Shown piece by piece: positions 18,374-25,737 of a stretch of DNA of 39,844 nucleotides. The position numbers and the translations under genes are program-made. Positions within the stretch are counted from its first letter, which is position 1; each line of letters opens with the position of its first letter. Location: assembly GCA_011524975.1 (NCBI GenBank), contig WTJD01000097.1:1-39844 (forward strand), read 5' to 3'. Source of the DNA: Lysobacterales bacterium. Its GTDB lineage: Bacteria; Pseudomonadota; Gammaproteobacteria; Xanthomonadales; SZUA-36. The notes beneath the pieces were generated by a model that was not told the origin of the DNA, made no database searches, and saw nothing but the letters and a program-made list of their open reading frames with translations.

Positions 18374-18400
18374 ATTGGTTTTAATTACTAAATCAAATCA

Positions 18401-19303
18401 ATGAACCTGAGAGCCCTGCAATACCTGGTCAAGCTGGCCGAACTCCGTCACTTCAGCAAGGCGGCGGAGGCCTGCTTCGTGAGCCAGCCTACGCTCAGCA
18501 CCCAGATCATGAAACTGGAAGAAGAACTGGGCGTGGCCCTGGTCGAGCGTATTCCGCGGAAAGTGCAGCTCACCCCGGTGGGTGAGGAGATCGCGCAGCG
18601 TGCCCGGCACGTACTGCGGGACATCGAGCAGATCAAGATGACAGCCCGACGCAGCCGTGACCCGGAAACCGGGCTACTCAGGCTTGGCCTGTTCCCCACC
18701 CTGGCCCCCTACCTGCTCCCGCACATCATGCCCCTGATCCGCGACCGCTTTCCGGAGTTAAAACTCCAACTGGCCGAGGAAAAAACGTCCAAACTGTTGC
18801 GGCTGCTGGACAACGGCGGCCTGGACGCGGCTCTGCTGGCGCTGCCGGTGGAAGACGAGGGGTTCGAGGTGGAAATCCTGTTCGAAGAACCTTTCATGCT
18901 CGCCACACCCGCCTCACACCCGCTCAGCGAGTCGGAAAACGTGTCCATGTGCGATCTCGACGGTCAGGAACTGCTTCTCCTGGAGGATGGCCACTGCCTG
19001 CGAGCCCAGGCTCTGGAGGTCTGCGCGCTGGCCGGCGCGCATGAACGGGTAGACTTCCACGCCACCAGCATGGAAACCTTGAGACAGATGGTCGCCGCGG
19101 AGGTGGGTGTAACGCTGATGCCGGTGCTTTCGGTCAAACCGCCCATACCCGAAACCCACAACCTGGCATTGAGGCGGTTTGAATCGCCCCCGCCCAGCCG
19201 CACCATTGCGCTGGTCTGGCGACGCAGCTCGCCGCTCGGCGCCCTGATGCGCGATCTGGCCGAGTGCGTGCGCGGCATACCGGCCAGCCTGCTCGAGCCC
19301 TGA
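18401..19303 (+). CDS. oxyR: hydrogen peroxide-sensing regulator OxyR (LysR family)
   Basis: A 300-residue LysR-type regulator whose peroxide-formed disulfide activates antioxidant genes. The winged helix-turn-helix covers about residues 1-60 (FSKAAEACFVSQPTLSTQI). The sensor domain carries both redox cysteines at the same numbers as in E. coli: Cys199 in LLLLEDGHCLRAQ and Cys208 in EVCALAGA. Further identities with E. coli OxyR include YLLPHI and ATSMETLRQMVAAEVGVTL. The start ATG is chosen by family alignment; it lacks an obvious Shine-Dalgarno. The neighbours (SRPBCC protein, cysK) are not the ahpC/katA genes often found near oxyR. Confidence 0.94.
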   Translation: MNLRALQYLVKLAELRHFSKAAEACFVSQPTLSTQIMKLEEELGVALVERIPRKVQLTPVGEEIAQRARHVLRDIEQIKMTARRSRDPETGLLRLGLFPTLAPYLLPHIMPLIRDRFPELKLQLAEEKTSKLLRLLDNGGLDAALLALPVEDEGFEVEILFEEPFMLATPASHPLSESENVSMCDLDGQELLLLEDGHCLRAQALEVCALAGAHERVDFHATSMETLRQMVAAEVGVTLMPVLSVKPPIPETHNLALRRFESPPPSRTIALVWRRSSPLGALMRDLAECVRGIPASLLEP

Positions 19304-19334
19304 ACGGGCCCGGCAGGGGTGCTCAACAGGCCGC

Positions 19335-20288
19335 TCAGAGCCCTTCCAGCAACGCCTCGTCAGAGCCCTCGCTGATGCCCTCAAACAGCGGTGTCGAGAG
19401 ATACCGCTCTCCGGTGTCGGGCAGCATGGCCAAAACCACGGAGCCCGCCTCGGCGCGGGCGGCCGTTTTCTGGGCCGCCGCAAAGGTCCCGCCCGCGGAA
19501 ATGCCGCAAAAGACACCTTCCTGAGTGGCCAGCGCGCGGGATGCTTCGATGGCTTCCTCGTCGGTGACCGGGACGTTGTCATCGGCAATCTGCTGATCCA
19601 GCACATTGGGAATAAAATCGGGCGTCCAGCCCTGGATTTTATGCGGCTGCCACTCTTTTCCATCGAGCAGTGCGGCGCCCGCCGGCTCTGTCACCACCAC
19701 CCGGCAATCCGGACGCGCCATCTTGATGACCTGGCCTGCACCCGTCAGCGTGCCTCCCGTGCCATAGCCGGTCACGAAATAATCCAGGCGGCGGCCGGCA
19801 AAATCGCGCACGATTTCCGGGCCGGTGGTGTTCCGGTGATAGGTGGGGTTGGCTTCGTTATCAAACTGTTCGGTCATGAACCAGCCGTGCTTTTCCGCCA
19901 GCTGGCGCGCCACCCTGACCATGCCGGAGCCGCGCTCCGCCGCGGGCGTCAGGACCACACGGGCCCCGAGAAAGCGCATCAGCTTTCGGCGTTCAATGGA
20001 GAAAGAATCGGCCATGACAGAAACGAAGGGATATCCTTTCACCGCGCATACCATGGCCAGCGCGATACCGGTATTGCCGGAGGTGGCCTCGACCACCGTC
20101 TGTCCGGGCTTGAGCGCGCCGCGACGCTCGGCGTCTTCAATAATGCCCAGGGCCAGCCGGTCTTTGACCGAACCCAGCGGGTTGAAGGCTTCGACCTTGA
20201 CGTACATTTCGACACCCTCGGGCGCCAGGCGGTTGATGCGGATAACGGGCGTGTTTCCCACCGTATTCAGTATGGAGTCGTGGATCAT
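19335..20288 (-). CDS. cysK: cysteine synthase (O-acetylserine sulfhydrylase)
   Basis: A PLP enzyme of 317 residues that makes L-cysteine from O-acetylserine and sulfide. Lys42 in NPLGSVKDR binds the cofactor, TSGNTG (69-74) holds its phosphate side, and GYGTGGTLTGAG and GISAGG are the later glycine loops. The length and motifs fit CysK/CysM; the CysK A isoform is more likely than CysM, but a CBS-type side reaction cannot be excluded. It has a consensus AGGAGG ribosome binding site 6 nt before the ATG. The 180-bp upstream spacer contains tandem and inverted repeats (listed separately). Confidence 0.95.
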   Translation of the reverse strand: MIHDSILNTVGNTPVIRINRLAPEGVEMYVKVEAFNPLGSVKDRLALGIIEDAERRGALKPGQTVVEATSGNTGIALAMVCAVKGYPFVSVMADSFSIERRKLMRFLGARVVLTPAAERGSGMVRVARQLAEKHGWFMTEQFDNEANPTYHRNTTGPEIVRDFAGRRLDYFVTGYGTGGTLTGAGQVIKMARPDCRVVVTEPAGAALLDGKEWQPHKIQGWTPDFIPNVLDQQIADDNVPVTDEEAIEASRALATQEGVFCGISAGGTFAAAQKTAARAEAGSVVLAMLPDTGERYLSTPLFEGISEGSDEALLEGL

Positions 20289-20302
20289 TCGATGCCTCCT
20301 GT

Positions 20303-20332
20303 CATTCTGTGTTTATTCATTCTGTGTTTATT
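20303..20332 (-). repeat. two exact tandem 15-bp repeats upstream of cysK
   Basis: CATTCTGTGTTTATT occurs twice head to tail at 20303-20317 and 20318-20332, ending 14 bp before the cysK start. On the coding strand the unit is AATAAACACAGAATG. The unit is AT-rich compared with its surroundings, and each contains an in-strand ATG followed by A. It could be part of the cysK leader or an operator duplicated by slippage. Confidence 0.85.
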
Positions 20333-20355
20333 AAGGCGACTTCCCGCGCACAGCC

Positions 20356-20379
20356 TGTCATCAAGCTGGGCGGATGACA
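20356..20379. repeat. inverted repeat TGTCATC-N10-GATGACA upstream of cysK
   Basis: Perfect 7-bp arms at 20356-20362 and 20373-20379 with a 10-nt spacer. The 17-bp arm-to-arm step and position about 70-90 bp before the cysK ATG suit an operator for a dimeric regulator, but no regulator can be named. Confidence 0.55.
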
Positions 20380-20416
20380 AGTGCCAGAAGGCAAGGGCAA
20401 GGGCAGGGTCAGTGCG

Positions 20417-20462
20417 GCCGGCAGGAATGACCAAAGGATCGCCGGCAGGAACAGCCGGCAGG
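20417..20462. repeat. three copies of GCCGGCAGG after ubiI
   Basis: GCCGGCAGG occurs at 20417-20425, 20441-20449 and 20454-20462. Each contains the palindrome GCCGGC, so copies can pair with one another; copies 2 and 3 would form a 6-bp stem with a 7-nt loop just downstream of the ubiI-like stop. It may act as a weak terminator, though there is no U run. Confidence 0.5.
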
Positions 20463-20468
20463 GGTTGC

Positions 20469-21713
20469 TCAGGCGCGGAGGCGCAGCAGCGCTTTCAAAC
20501 TGTCGCCCCGCGCCATCCTGGGCGCGTTGCGGCCAAGCCCAGCGGCCTGCCGGATAAAGAAATCCCGCGCCAGCCAGCTCTTACCCACCTGGCGCAGACC
20601 AAAGGCGCGGATGCCCGAAAGAGCCGATGGCGTAAACAGCGCTCTGATGGCATGGGTGCCTCCGGCCATGACCTGGCTTTCAGACCGTCTCCAGCGCTGC
20701 CATTTCGTCAACTGCTCGGGCACATTGCCCTCCGCGCCTGCATGACGGGCCGACAACAGGGTCTCCACCAGCGCCGCTGCGTCCGCCAGACCCAGATTGA
20801 CGCCCTGGCCGGCCAGGGGATGAACCACGTGGGCTGCGTCACCCAGCAGCGCGACACGTCCACTGGAGTAACATTCGCTCAGGCGCATGGCCAGCGGAAA
20901 GCCGGCCCGCGGCCCCACCGCCACCGGTTTGCCAACCCCGCCCTCTGCAGCCTCGGACAGCACGTCCAGGAATGGATCGTCAGGCAGCGACAGCAGCGGT
21001 TCGGCCTCGTCAGCCGGGCGCGTCCACACCATCGAAGAACGGCCATCGGCCAGCGGCAGAAACGCCAGCGGTCCGCCGGGAAGAAATCTTTGCCAGGCCA
21101 CGCCCGGGTTGGGTGGGTCTGTGGTGACAACGCAAACGATGCCCTGCTGATTGTATTCCCACACATCCTGGCGGATGCCCAACTGCCGGCGCAGTGGCGA
21201 AGTCGCGCCCTCAGCAGCCACCAGCAAACGGGCTCTGAGCCGCCTTCCGTCGCTCAACGCTACCTCGATACCTTCCTTGATCTCATGGAATGACTGAATC
21301 GTGGCGGGGCACAGGACATCCACCAGCGGATGGTTTTCCAGCACGGACCACAATGCCGACTGGACCAGGTCATTTTCCACGATGGTGCCCAACCGCTCCA
21401 GCCCGAAGCTGACAGACTCGAAATCCAACCCATCCGGGTGGCCGGCCTCTTCAACGTGCATCCGCCGATAGGGGCAGGATCTCCGCTTTTCGATCTCCCG
21501 CCAGGCGCCCGCCTGATCCAGCACCCTGGCGGACCCGGGGGAAATGGCCGAAACGCGCATCCCGGGTTCACCCTCAGGGTCAAATCGGGGCGGCTGCCTG
21601 GCCTCAACCACGGCGACCGCGAATCCACAGCGCAGCAGCAGGCAGGCCGTGGCCGCGCCGACCATCCCGCCGCCCGCGACAATCACATCGACATCATGGC
21701 TTTTGCCCGTCAT
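20469..21713 (-). CDS. ubiI: FAD-dependent ubiquinone hydroxylase, UbiI/VisC-like
   Basis: A 414-residue flavin monooxygenase of the UbiH/COQ6 family, which hydroxylates the polyprenyl-phenol ring in ubiquinone synthesis. The N-terminal dinucleotide fold is DVIVAGGGMVGAATACLLL, the middle motif is LLVAAEGATSPLRR (E in place of the more usual D), and the FAD ribityl motif is GDAAHVVHPLAGQGVNLGL near residue 285. Its position right after ubiH, overlapping by ATGA, matches ubiI (visC) in E. coli, which acts at C5. The family also contains C6 (UbiF) enzymes; assignment to C5 rests on synteny. Confidence 0.85.
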   Translation of the reverse strand: MTGKSHDVDVIVAGGGMVGAATACLLLRCGFAVAVVEARQPPRFDPEGEPGMRVSAISPGSARVLDQAGAWREIEKRRSCPYRRMHVEEAGHPDGLDFESVSFGLERLGTIVENDLVQSALWSVLENHPLVDVLCPATIQSFHEIKEGIEVALSDGRRLRARLLVAAEGATSPLRRQLGIRQDVWEYNQQGIVCVVTTDPPNPGVAWQRFLPGGPLAFLPLADGRSSMVWTRPADEAEPLLSLPDDPFLDVLSEAAEGGVGKPVAVGPRAGFPLAMRLSECYSSGRVALLGDAAHVVHPLAGQGVNLGLADAAALVETLLSARHAGAEGNVPEQLTKWQRWRRSESQVMAGGTHAIRALFTPSALSGIRAFGLRQVGKSWLARDFFIRQAAGLGRNAPRMARGDSLKALLRLRA

Positions 21714-22954
21714 GGCTGCCTCGCGCGCAATGATTCACCCCTGGCCAGCAATGGCACCCTGCCCCGGTATCCCATCGCGCCTGCCGCCAAGCGTCGCCTG
21801 AGCGCCGGAAACAGACCATGCGCGATCAGCCCTGCGCTGCGCAGGGATGAGGCCAGCCATGACGGGTTGGAAAACAGCCGGGTCAGCCCGTCCGACAGGC
21901 CGATAGTGGTGTCGTGATCTGGCCGCCGCCAGCCGCTGTACCTCCTGAGCACCTGCTGCGCCCCCGGGTCTCCGCCCCGGTCGGTGGCAAGCACCTCCGC
22001 CAACACGGCAACGTCCCTGCAGCCCAGGTTGAAGCCCTGGGCGCCCACCGGGTGAATGGCGTGCGCCGCATTCCCCAGGATGATCACACGCTCAGAAGTG
22101 TCCCGCGTGGCCCGCACCAGGCGCAGCGGATACTGGCTGCGCCGGCCCATGCGCTGAAACGCGCCCAGTTCATCACCGAAGCGCTCGCGGGCCTCAGCCA
22201 GGAACGCGTCATCGGTCAACGCCATCAGCCTGTCCGCTGCTTCCCTGTCCACCGACCAGACCAGACCGCAGCGGTCGCCGGCATGTGGAAGAATCGCAAA
22301 CGGCCCTGTCGGGGTGAAGCGCTCAAATGCCCGTCCAGCGTGATGCACTTCGGGCACGATGTTGCAGATGACGGCAGTTTGCCGATAGTCATGTTCCCGT
22401 GTCGGTATGTCCAGCAGCCTGCGAATGGTAGAGAAAGCACCATCGGCAGCCACCAGCAAGCTGCCTTTGATGCGTCGCAGGCCCGCATCCACCGATATGT
22501 TCACATCGACCGAATCCCCGGTCCGCTCGATCTGCTGCACCGTGGCCGGGCAGATGATTTCGATCCCTTCCTCTTGTTCCATTCGCCGGATCAGCGCGGC
22601 GCCGAAGCGGCGGGCCTCCACCACGTGGCCGAATTCACTCAGCCCGGTTTCGGCGGGGTCCAGTTCGACCCTTCCCGGCCGGCCCAACTCGGTGACGATG
22701 ATCCTGCGGATCGGCGTGGCATGCTGCTCGATGCGCGGCCATACGCCAATGCCCTGGAGAATGGCGCAGGAACTGCGGCTGAGCGCCAGGGTCCGGTCAT
22801 CGAAACTGGGCTGGTCTCCAACCTCTCTGGAGACCGCCTCGATCAGCGCCACTGAATAGCCCAGCGGCGCGAGCGTGCATGCCAGGCAAGAGCCGATCAG
22901 GCCCCCGCCAACGATGACGACGTCGAAGGAATCCATGGCGCCGGAACCACTCAT
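21710..22954 (-). CDS. ubiH: 2-octaprenyl-6-methoxyphenol hydroxylase UbiH
   Basis: A 414-residue FAD monooxygenase that in E. coli hydroxylates C1 of the ubiquinone ring precursor. It starts DSFDVVIVGGGLIGSCLACTL and contains LLVAADGAFSTIRRLL. Its late FAD motif is ILGNAAHAIHPVGAQGFNLG; the GNAAH/Q form (rather than GDAAH) is typical of UbiH. It shares an ARGxSL C-terminal signature with the UbiI-like neighbour, which points to an old duplication. Both ends overlap their neighbours by ATGA (pepP upstream, ubiI downstream). An oxygen-dependent ubiquinone pathway is therefore implied. Confidence 0.93.
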   Translation of the reverse strand: MSGSGAMDSFDVVIVGGGLIGSCLACTLAPLGYSVALIEAVSREVGDQPSFDDRTLALSRSSCAILQGIGVWPRIEQHATPIRRIIVTELGRPGRVELDPAETGLSEFGHVVEARRFGAALIRRMEQEEGIEIICPATVQQIERTGDSVDVNISVDAGLRRIKGSLLVAADGAFSTIRRLLDIPTREHDYRQTAVICNIVPEVHHAGRAFERFTPTGPFAILPHAGDRCGLVWSVDREAADRLMALTDDAFLAEARERFGDELGAFQRMGRRSQYPLRLVRATRDTSERVIILGNAAHAIHPVGAQGFNLGCRDVAVLAEVLATDRGGDPGAQQVLRRYSGWRRPDHDTTIGLSDGLTRLFSNPSWLASSLRSAGLIAHGLFPALRRRLAAGAMGYRGRVPLLARGESLRARQP

Positions 22955-24258
22955 GCGGCCATTAATGCCTCTACATCCGCAATGGTCTTGGGGACTTGCC
23001 GCGAGAGCACATCGGGCTCGTCACGCGTGACGGCGACATCATCTTCGATTCGGATCCCCAGGCCGCGCCACTTCTTGCGTACCCGGTGGTCATCCGGCCG
23101 GATATACAAACCCGGCTCGACCGTGAGCACCATGCCCGGCTCCAGTTCGCGCGAATGGCCGTCGATGGTGTATTCGCCCACATCATGCACATCCAGGCCC
23201 AGCCAGTGACCGGTATTGTGAACATAGAATCGCTTGTACTGCTTTTTCTCGAGCGCTTCGTCGAAACCGCCCTTGAGAATACCCAGATCCAGCATGCCCT
23301 GGGTCAGCACGCGAACCGCCGCCATGTGCACGTCGTCCCACTGTTGGCCCGGCCTGGCCTGGTCGATGGCTTTCAGCTGCGCTTCCAGCACCAGCTCGTA
23401 GAGATCCCGCTGCGGCCCGCTGTAGCGGCCGTTCACGGGAAAAGTTCGGGTGATATCGGAGGCATAACCGTCATACTCCGCGCCCGCGTCAATCAGCAGC
23501 AGGTCGCCATCGGCCAGTTCATCGCGGTTGGCGATGTAGTGCAGGACACAGGCGTTGGCGCCGCCCCCGACAATGGGAATGTAGGAAGCCTCGCAATGAT
23601 GGGCGGTGAAGGCATGCAGGAGCTCGGCGTGAATCTGGCCCTCGGTCATGCCCGGACGGCACAGCTGCATGGCGCGTCGATGGGCCTCGGCCGCCACACG
23701 GGCTGATTTTCGCATGGCGGATATTTCACTCCTGCTCTTGTAAAGACGCATGTCATGCAACAGCTGGTCGATGCCGACAATTTCATCTGGCGCGTGAAAA
23801 TCCTTGCGCGGCCGGTTGCGCAACTCATTGACCCACGCAATCAGCTTGCGATCGAATTCCGGCACCTGCCCAAGGTCGAAGAAAATTCGTGTACGGTCCC
23901 TGAGCAATTTCGGCAGCCGCGTCTCAAGCTCGGTGAAAGGATAGGCCTCGTCCATGCCGTGGTCATTGACGGCGCCCTCGATGCCGGCCATGGGCCCATC
24001 CCACATCTCGCGCTTGGCATCGCGTTCCCGGCAAAACAGGACCGCCTTCCCGCCACGCGCCTCGGGCAACAGCACCAGCACCGCCGATGGCTCGCGAAAA
24101 CCGGTCAGGTACAGGAAGTCGCTGTGCTGGCGGTAGGGATAAAGCACATCACTGTTGCGCGTGCGCTCCGGCGCTGCGGGTATGATGAGCACGGCCCCCT
24201 CCCCGGCACTGCGCATCAGTTGTTTCCTGCGCCTCTGGTATTCACTCGGCTTGATCAT
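22951..24258 (-). CDS. pepP: Xaa-Pro aminopeptidase (M24B, PepP)
   Basis: A 435-residue cytosolic metalloaminopeptidase that removes an N-terminal residue before proline. The pita-bread fold ligands are visible: DAGAEYDGYASDITRTFPVNG (two Asp), HNTGHWLGLDVHDVG (His), then TVEPGLYI and GIRIEDDVAV (two Glu). The N-terminal domain starts KPSEYQRRRKQLM. I chose the ATG at 24258, which has an AGGTGG ribosome binding site and gives the E. coli-like length; the frame is open further upstream but runs antiparallel through ygfB in another frame. It lies 25 bp after ygfB and overlaps ubiH. Confidence 0.96.
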   Translation of the reverse strand: MIKPSEYQRRRKQLMRSAGEGAVLIIPAAPERTRNSDVLYPYRQHSDFLYLTGFREPSAVLVLLPEARGGKAVLFCRERDAKREMWDGPMAGIEGAVNDHGMDEAYPFTELETRLPKLLRDRTRIFFDLGQVPEFDRKLIAWVNELRNRPRKDFHAPDEIVGIDQLLHDMRLYKSRSEISAMRKSARVAAEAHRRAMQLCRPGMTEGQIHAELLHAFTAHHCEASYIPIVGGGANACVLHYIANRDELADGDLLLIDAGAEYDGYASDITRTFPVNGRYSGPQRDLYELVLEAQLKAIDQARPGQQWDDVHMAAVRVLTQGMLDLGILKGGFDEALEKKQYKRFYVHNTGHWLGLDVHDVGEYTIDGHSRELEPGMVLTVEPGLYIRPDDHRVRKKWRGLGIRIEDDVAVTRDEPDVLSRQVPKTIADVEALMAA

Positions 24259-24283
24259 TCGTGCCACCTGTGTTGCTGATCGT

Positions 24284-24838
24284 TCAGTGTATGGCCTCAT
24301 TCGATTCAGGGCCACGCAACTCCTCGCGCAAAAGCAACGTGACAACCCGAAGGTATTCCACCACCTCGAAGAACGCCGTCTCCTCATCCTCGGCGACGCC
24401 ATCCCCTGCCTCTGCCTGGGCGATTTGGCGCAAGTCCTCCAGCGCCTCTGCGGCATCTTCCGAGAGATCACCCAACCCGCCCTCTGAGCCAGCAAGCCCG
24501 GCAAGGAAGCCGGTGCACCACTGGGCCAGGGCCGCGGTCCGCTCGTCCAGTGGTTCCTCGTCACCGGGCAGCCAGATACTGAGGCGCAGGAGGTCGTCCG
24601 CCAGCTGTGACTGGGTTGCGGCGAACAACTCCAGGAGAACCGTCCTGAGGCCCTCCGGCGGCTCGGAGACCAGCTGCAGTAATTCGAGCAGCCGCAGAAA
24701 ATCATCGCCATGGCTGTGGTTCGCCCGGCATGCCAGGCCGCATGCGGCGCCATGAATTTCGGACAACTCGGCAAGCGCCAGGTCGCCCCTCGCTTCGCTG
24801 AGCGCAAAATCAAAATCCGGAAGTTCCAGCGGCGGCAT
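24284..24838 (-). CDS. ygfB: UPF0149 family protein YgfB
   Basis: A 184-residue, acidic, mainly helical cytosolic protein of the YgfB family (UPF0149). Family landmarks include EIHGAACGLACR near residue 28, ALAQWCTGFLAGL near residue 105 and EVVEYLRVVTLLLREEL near the C-terminus. Its molecular role is not fixed; in Pseudomonas, YgfB has been linked to control of beta-lactamase expression. It heads the ygfB-pepP-ubiH-ubiI run, as in E. coli, with a GAGG ribosome binding site. The promoter block is shared with the divergent ZapB-like gene. Confidence 0.93.
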   Translation of the reverse strand: MPPLELPDFDFALSEARGDLALAELSEIHGAACGLACRANHSHGDDFLRLLELLQLVSEPPEGLRTVLLELFAATQSQLADDLLRLSIWLPGDEEPLDERTAALAQWCTGFLAGLAGSEGGLGDLSEDAAEALEDLRQIAQAEAGDGVAEDEETAFFEVVEYLRVVTLLLREELRGPESNEAIH

Positions 24839-24920
24839 CTTGAAAACCTCTTTTCCCGGGGGAAAACGTCACGTTCTGGGGGCCGCGCGGTGTTTGAGGC
24901 CGCACGGTGTCGATTGGCAA

Positions 24921-24949
24921 TTGACCGTTATACAAGGCCAAATTATAGT
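24921..24949 (+). promoter_or_regulatory. strong sigma70-like promoter of the ZapB-like/zapA operon
   Basis: TTGACC (24921-24926, 5 of 6) and TATAGT (24944-24949, 5 of 6) are separated by exactly 17 bp. The expected first transcribed base is 24956, which is the A of the downstream ATG, so the mRNA is predicted to be leaderless. Confidence 0.75.
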
Positions 24950-24970
24950 GTCCTTATGGACACCTTGGAA
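24942..24970 (-). promoter_or_regulatory. candidate divergent promoter of ygfB
   Basis: On the minus strand 24947-24942 reads TATAAT, a perfect -10, overlapping the forward -10 by four bases. The -35 at a 17-bp spacing (TTCCAA, 24970-24965) is weak. Transcription would start near 24935, giving a leader of about 97 nt before ygfB. Confidence 0.5.
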
Positions 24971-25177
24971 CAAACAGGTCAGGATCTCGAGCGCCTTGAA
25001 GGTCAACTGCACGCGCTGCTGGAACAGATTCGCCGGCTGAAGGAAGAGAATCATTCCCTGCAGGCGCGCCAGGACTCCCTCGTGGCCGAACGCGCTGCCC
25101 TGGTTGCCAAGAATGATGAGGCCCGAACCAAGGTCGAGGCGATGATCAATCGCCTGAAAGCCCTGGAGCAGGTTTAA
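24956..25177 (+). CDS. ZapB-like small coiled-coil protein (TIGR02449 family)
   Basis: A 73-residue protein that is almost all one coiled coil, with leucines at heptad positions from L4 to L70 and no Cys or Trp. It fits the TIGR02449 family of ZapB-like proteins, which are found directly upstream of zapA in many gammaproteobacteria; a role at the FtsZ ring is likely but inferred. The ATG at 24956 has no Shine-Dalgarno and coincides with the predicted transcription start, so translation would be leaderless. zapA begins 14 bp after its stop. Confidence 0.82.
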   Translation: MDTLEQTGQDLERLEGQLHALLEQIRRLKEENHSLQARQDSLVAERAALVAKNDEARTKVEAMINRLKALEQV

Positions 25178-25191
25178 CTAAAAGAGACACG

Positions 25192-25497
25192 ATGTCTAGC
25201 CAAACCACCCCGATTTCCGTCTTCATACTGGACAGGGAATACAAATTTACCTGCGAGCCCCATGAACGGGATGATCTCAAGGCCGCCGCGGCGCTGCTTG
25301 ACGACCGCATGCGCGAGATCAAGAAAGCAGGCAACCTCATGGCATTGGAGCGCATTGCCGTCATGGCCGCTCTGAATATGGCCGATGAAGTGGTCAAGCT
25401 CAAATCCATCGACCGCCAACGAAAGGAACAGGTGGATCAGCGCATACGCAACCTGGCCGACCAACTGGATGGTGCGCTGGGCGCGGCGATGGATTAG
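25192..25497 (+). CDS. zapA: cell division protein ZapA
   Basis: A 101-residue cytosolic protein that bundles FtsZ protofilaments and stabilises the Z ring. The N-terminal domain has the family form PISVFILDREYKFTCEPHERDDLKAAAALLDDRM, split here as VFILDREYKFTC and DDLKAAAALLDDRMREI. It is followed by ERIAVMAALNMADEVVKL and a C-terminal coiled coil for dimerisation. The ribosome binding site is AAGAG. It is placed between the ZapB-like gene and 6S RNA, as in E. coli and Pseudomonas. Its stop codon TAG is part of the -10 of the 6S RNA promoter. Confidence 0.95.
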   Translation: MSSQTTPISVFILDREYKFTCEPHERDDLKAAAALLDDRMREIKKAGNLMALERIAVMAALNMADEVVKLKSIDRQRKEQVDQRIRNLADQLDGALGAAMD

Positions 25498-25500
25498 AAT
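25495..25500 (+). promoter_or_regulatory. -10 element of the 6S RNA gene, overlapping the zapA stop
   Basis: TAGAAT (5 of 6) includes the zapA stop codon TAG. Its spacing predicts a start at 25507, where the closing stem of the 6S RNA begins. The -35 region inside zapA is weak. Confidence 0.5.
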
Positions 25501-25505
25501 AGAAC

Positions 25506-25695
25506 TGTCCTCTGTGATGTTCGCCAGCGGACCCGATTAATGCCTTGTCCCTATGTATTGACCTCGGGGTGGCGAATCTGAGAGCCGGTGTGCAAGTTCG
25601 CTTAAAGGCGAAAAGCCTGAAGCCCAGCTAGCCTTCCCACCTGAACCTTTGGTTCAAGGTCACCGGGTTCGCAACGGCATCATGGAGGACACTTC
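25506..25695 (+). ncRNA. ssrS: 6S RNA (SsrS)
   Basis: 6S RNA folds into a long hairpin with a central bubble that mimics an open promoter and sequesters sigma70 RNA polymerase in stationary phase. The 5' part CTCTGTGATGTTCGCCAGCGG and the 3' part CACCTGAACCTTTGGTTCAAGG with GGCATCATGGAGGAC match E. coli 6S RNA. The ends pair: GTCCTC (25507-25512) with GAGGAC (25685-25690), and TGATG with CATCA. GAACCTTTGGTTC forms the usual hairpin near the 3' side. The location between zapA and fau is the conserved one. The length (about 190 nt) is close to the 184 nt of E. coli; the ends are estimated. Confidence 0.93.
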
Positions 25696-25737
25696 TTTGA
25701 TTCACGCACCCCGCCCTCGACGCTGTCACCCTCCGGG

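Noticed and set aside
18353-18390. OxyR autoregulatory site with four ATAG/CTAT tetrads
   Set aside because: Only the first tetrad matches; the others are poor, so a binding site cannot be claimed.
19641-21293. 550-codon open frame opposite cysK and the ubiI-like gene
   Set aside because: It spans two genuine genes and their spacer on the other strand and has no domain, signal or ribosome binding site.
24259-24813. Upstream extension of the pepP frame through ygfB
   Set aside because: Arg/Ser/Trp-rich sequence typical of a shadow frame; the ATG at 24258 with AGGTGG gives the standard PepP N-terminus.
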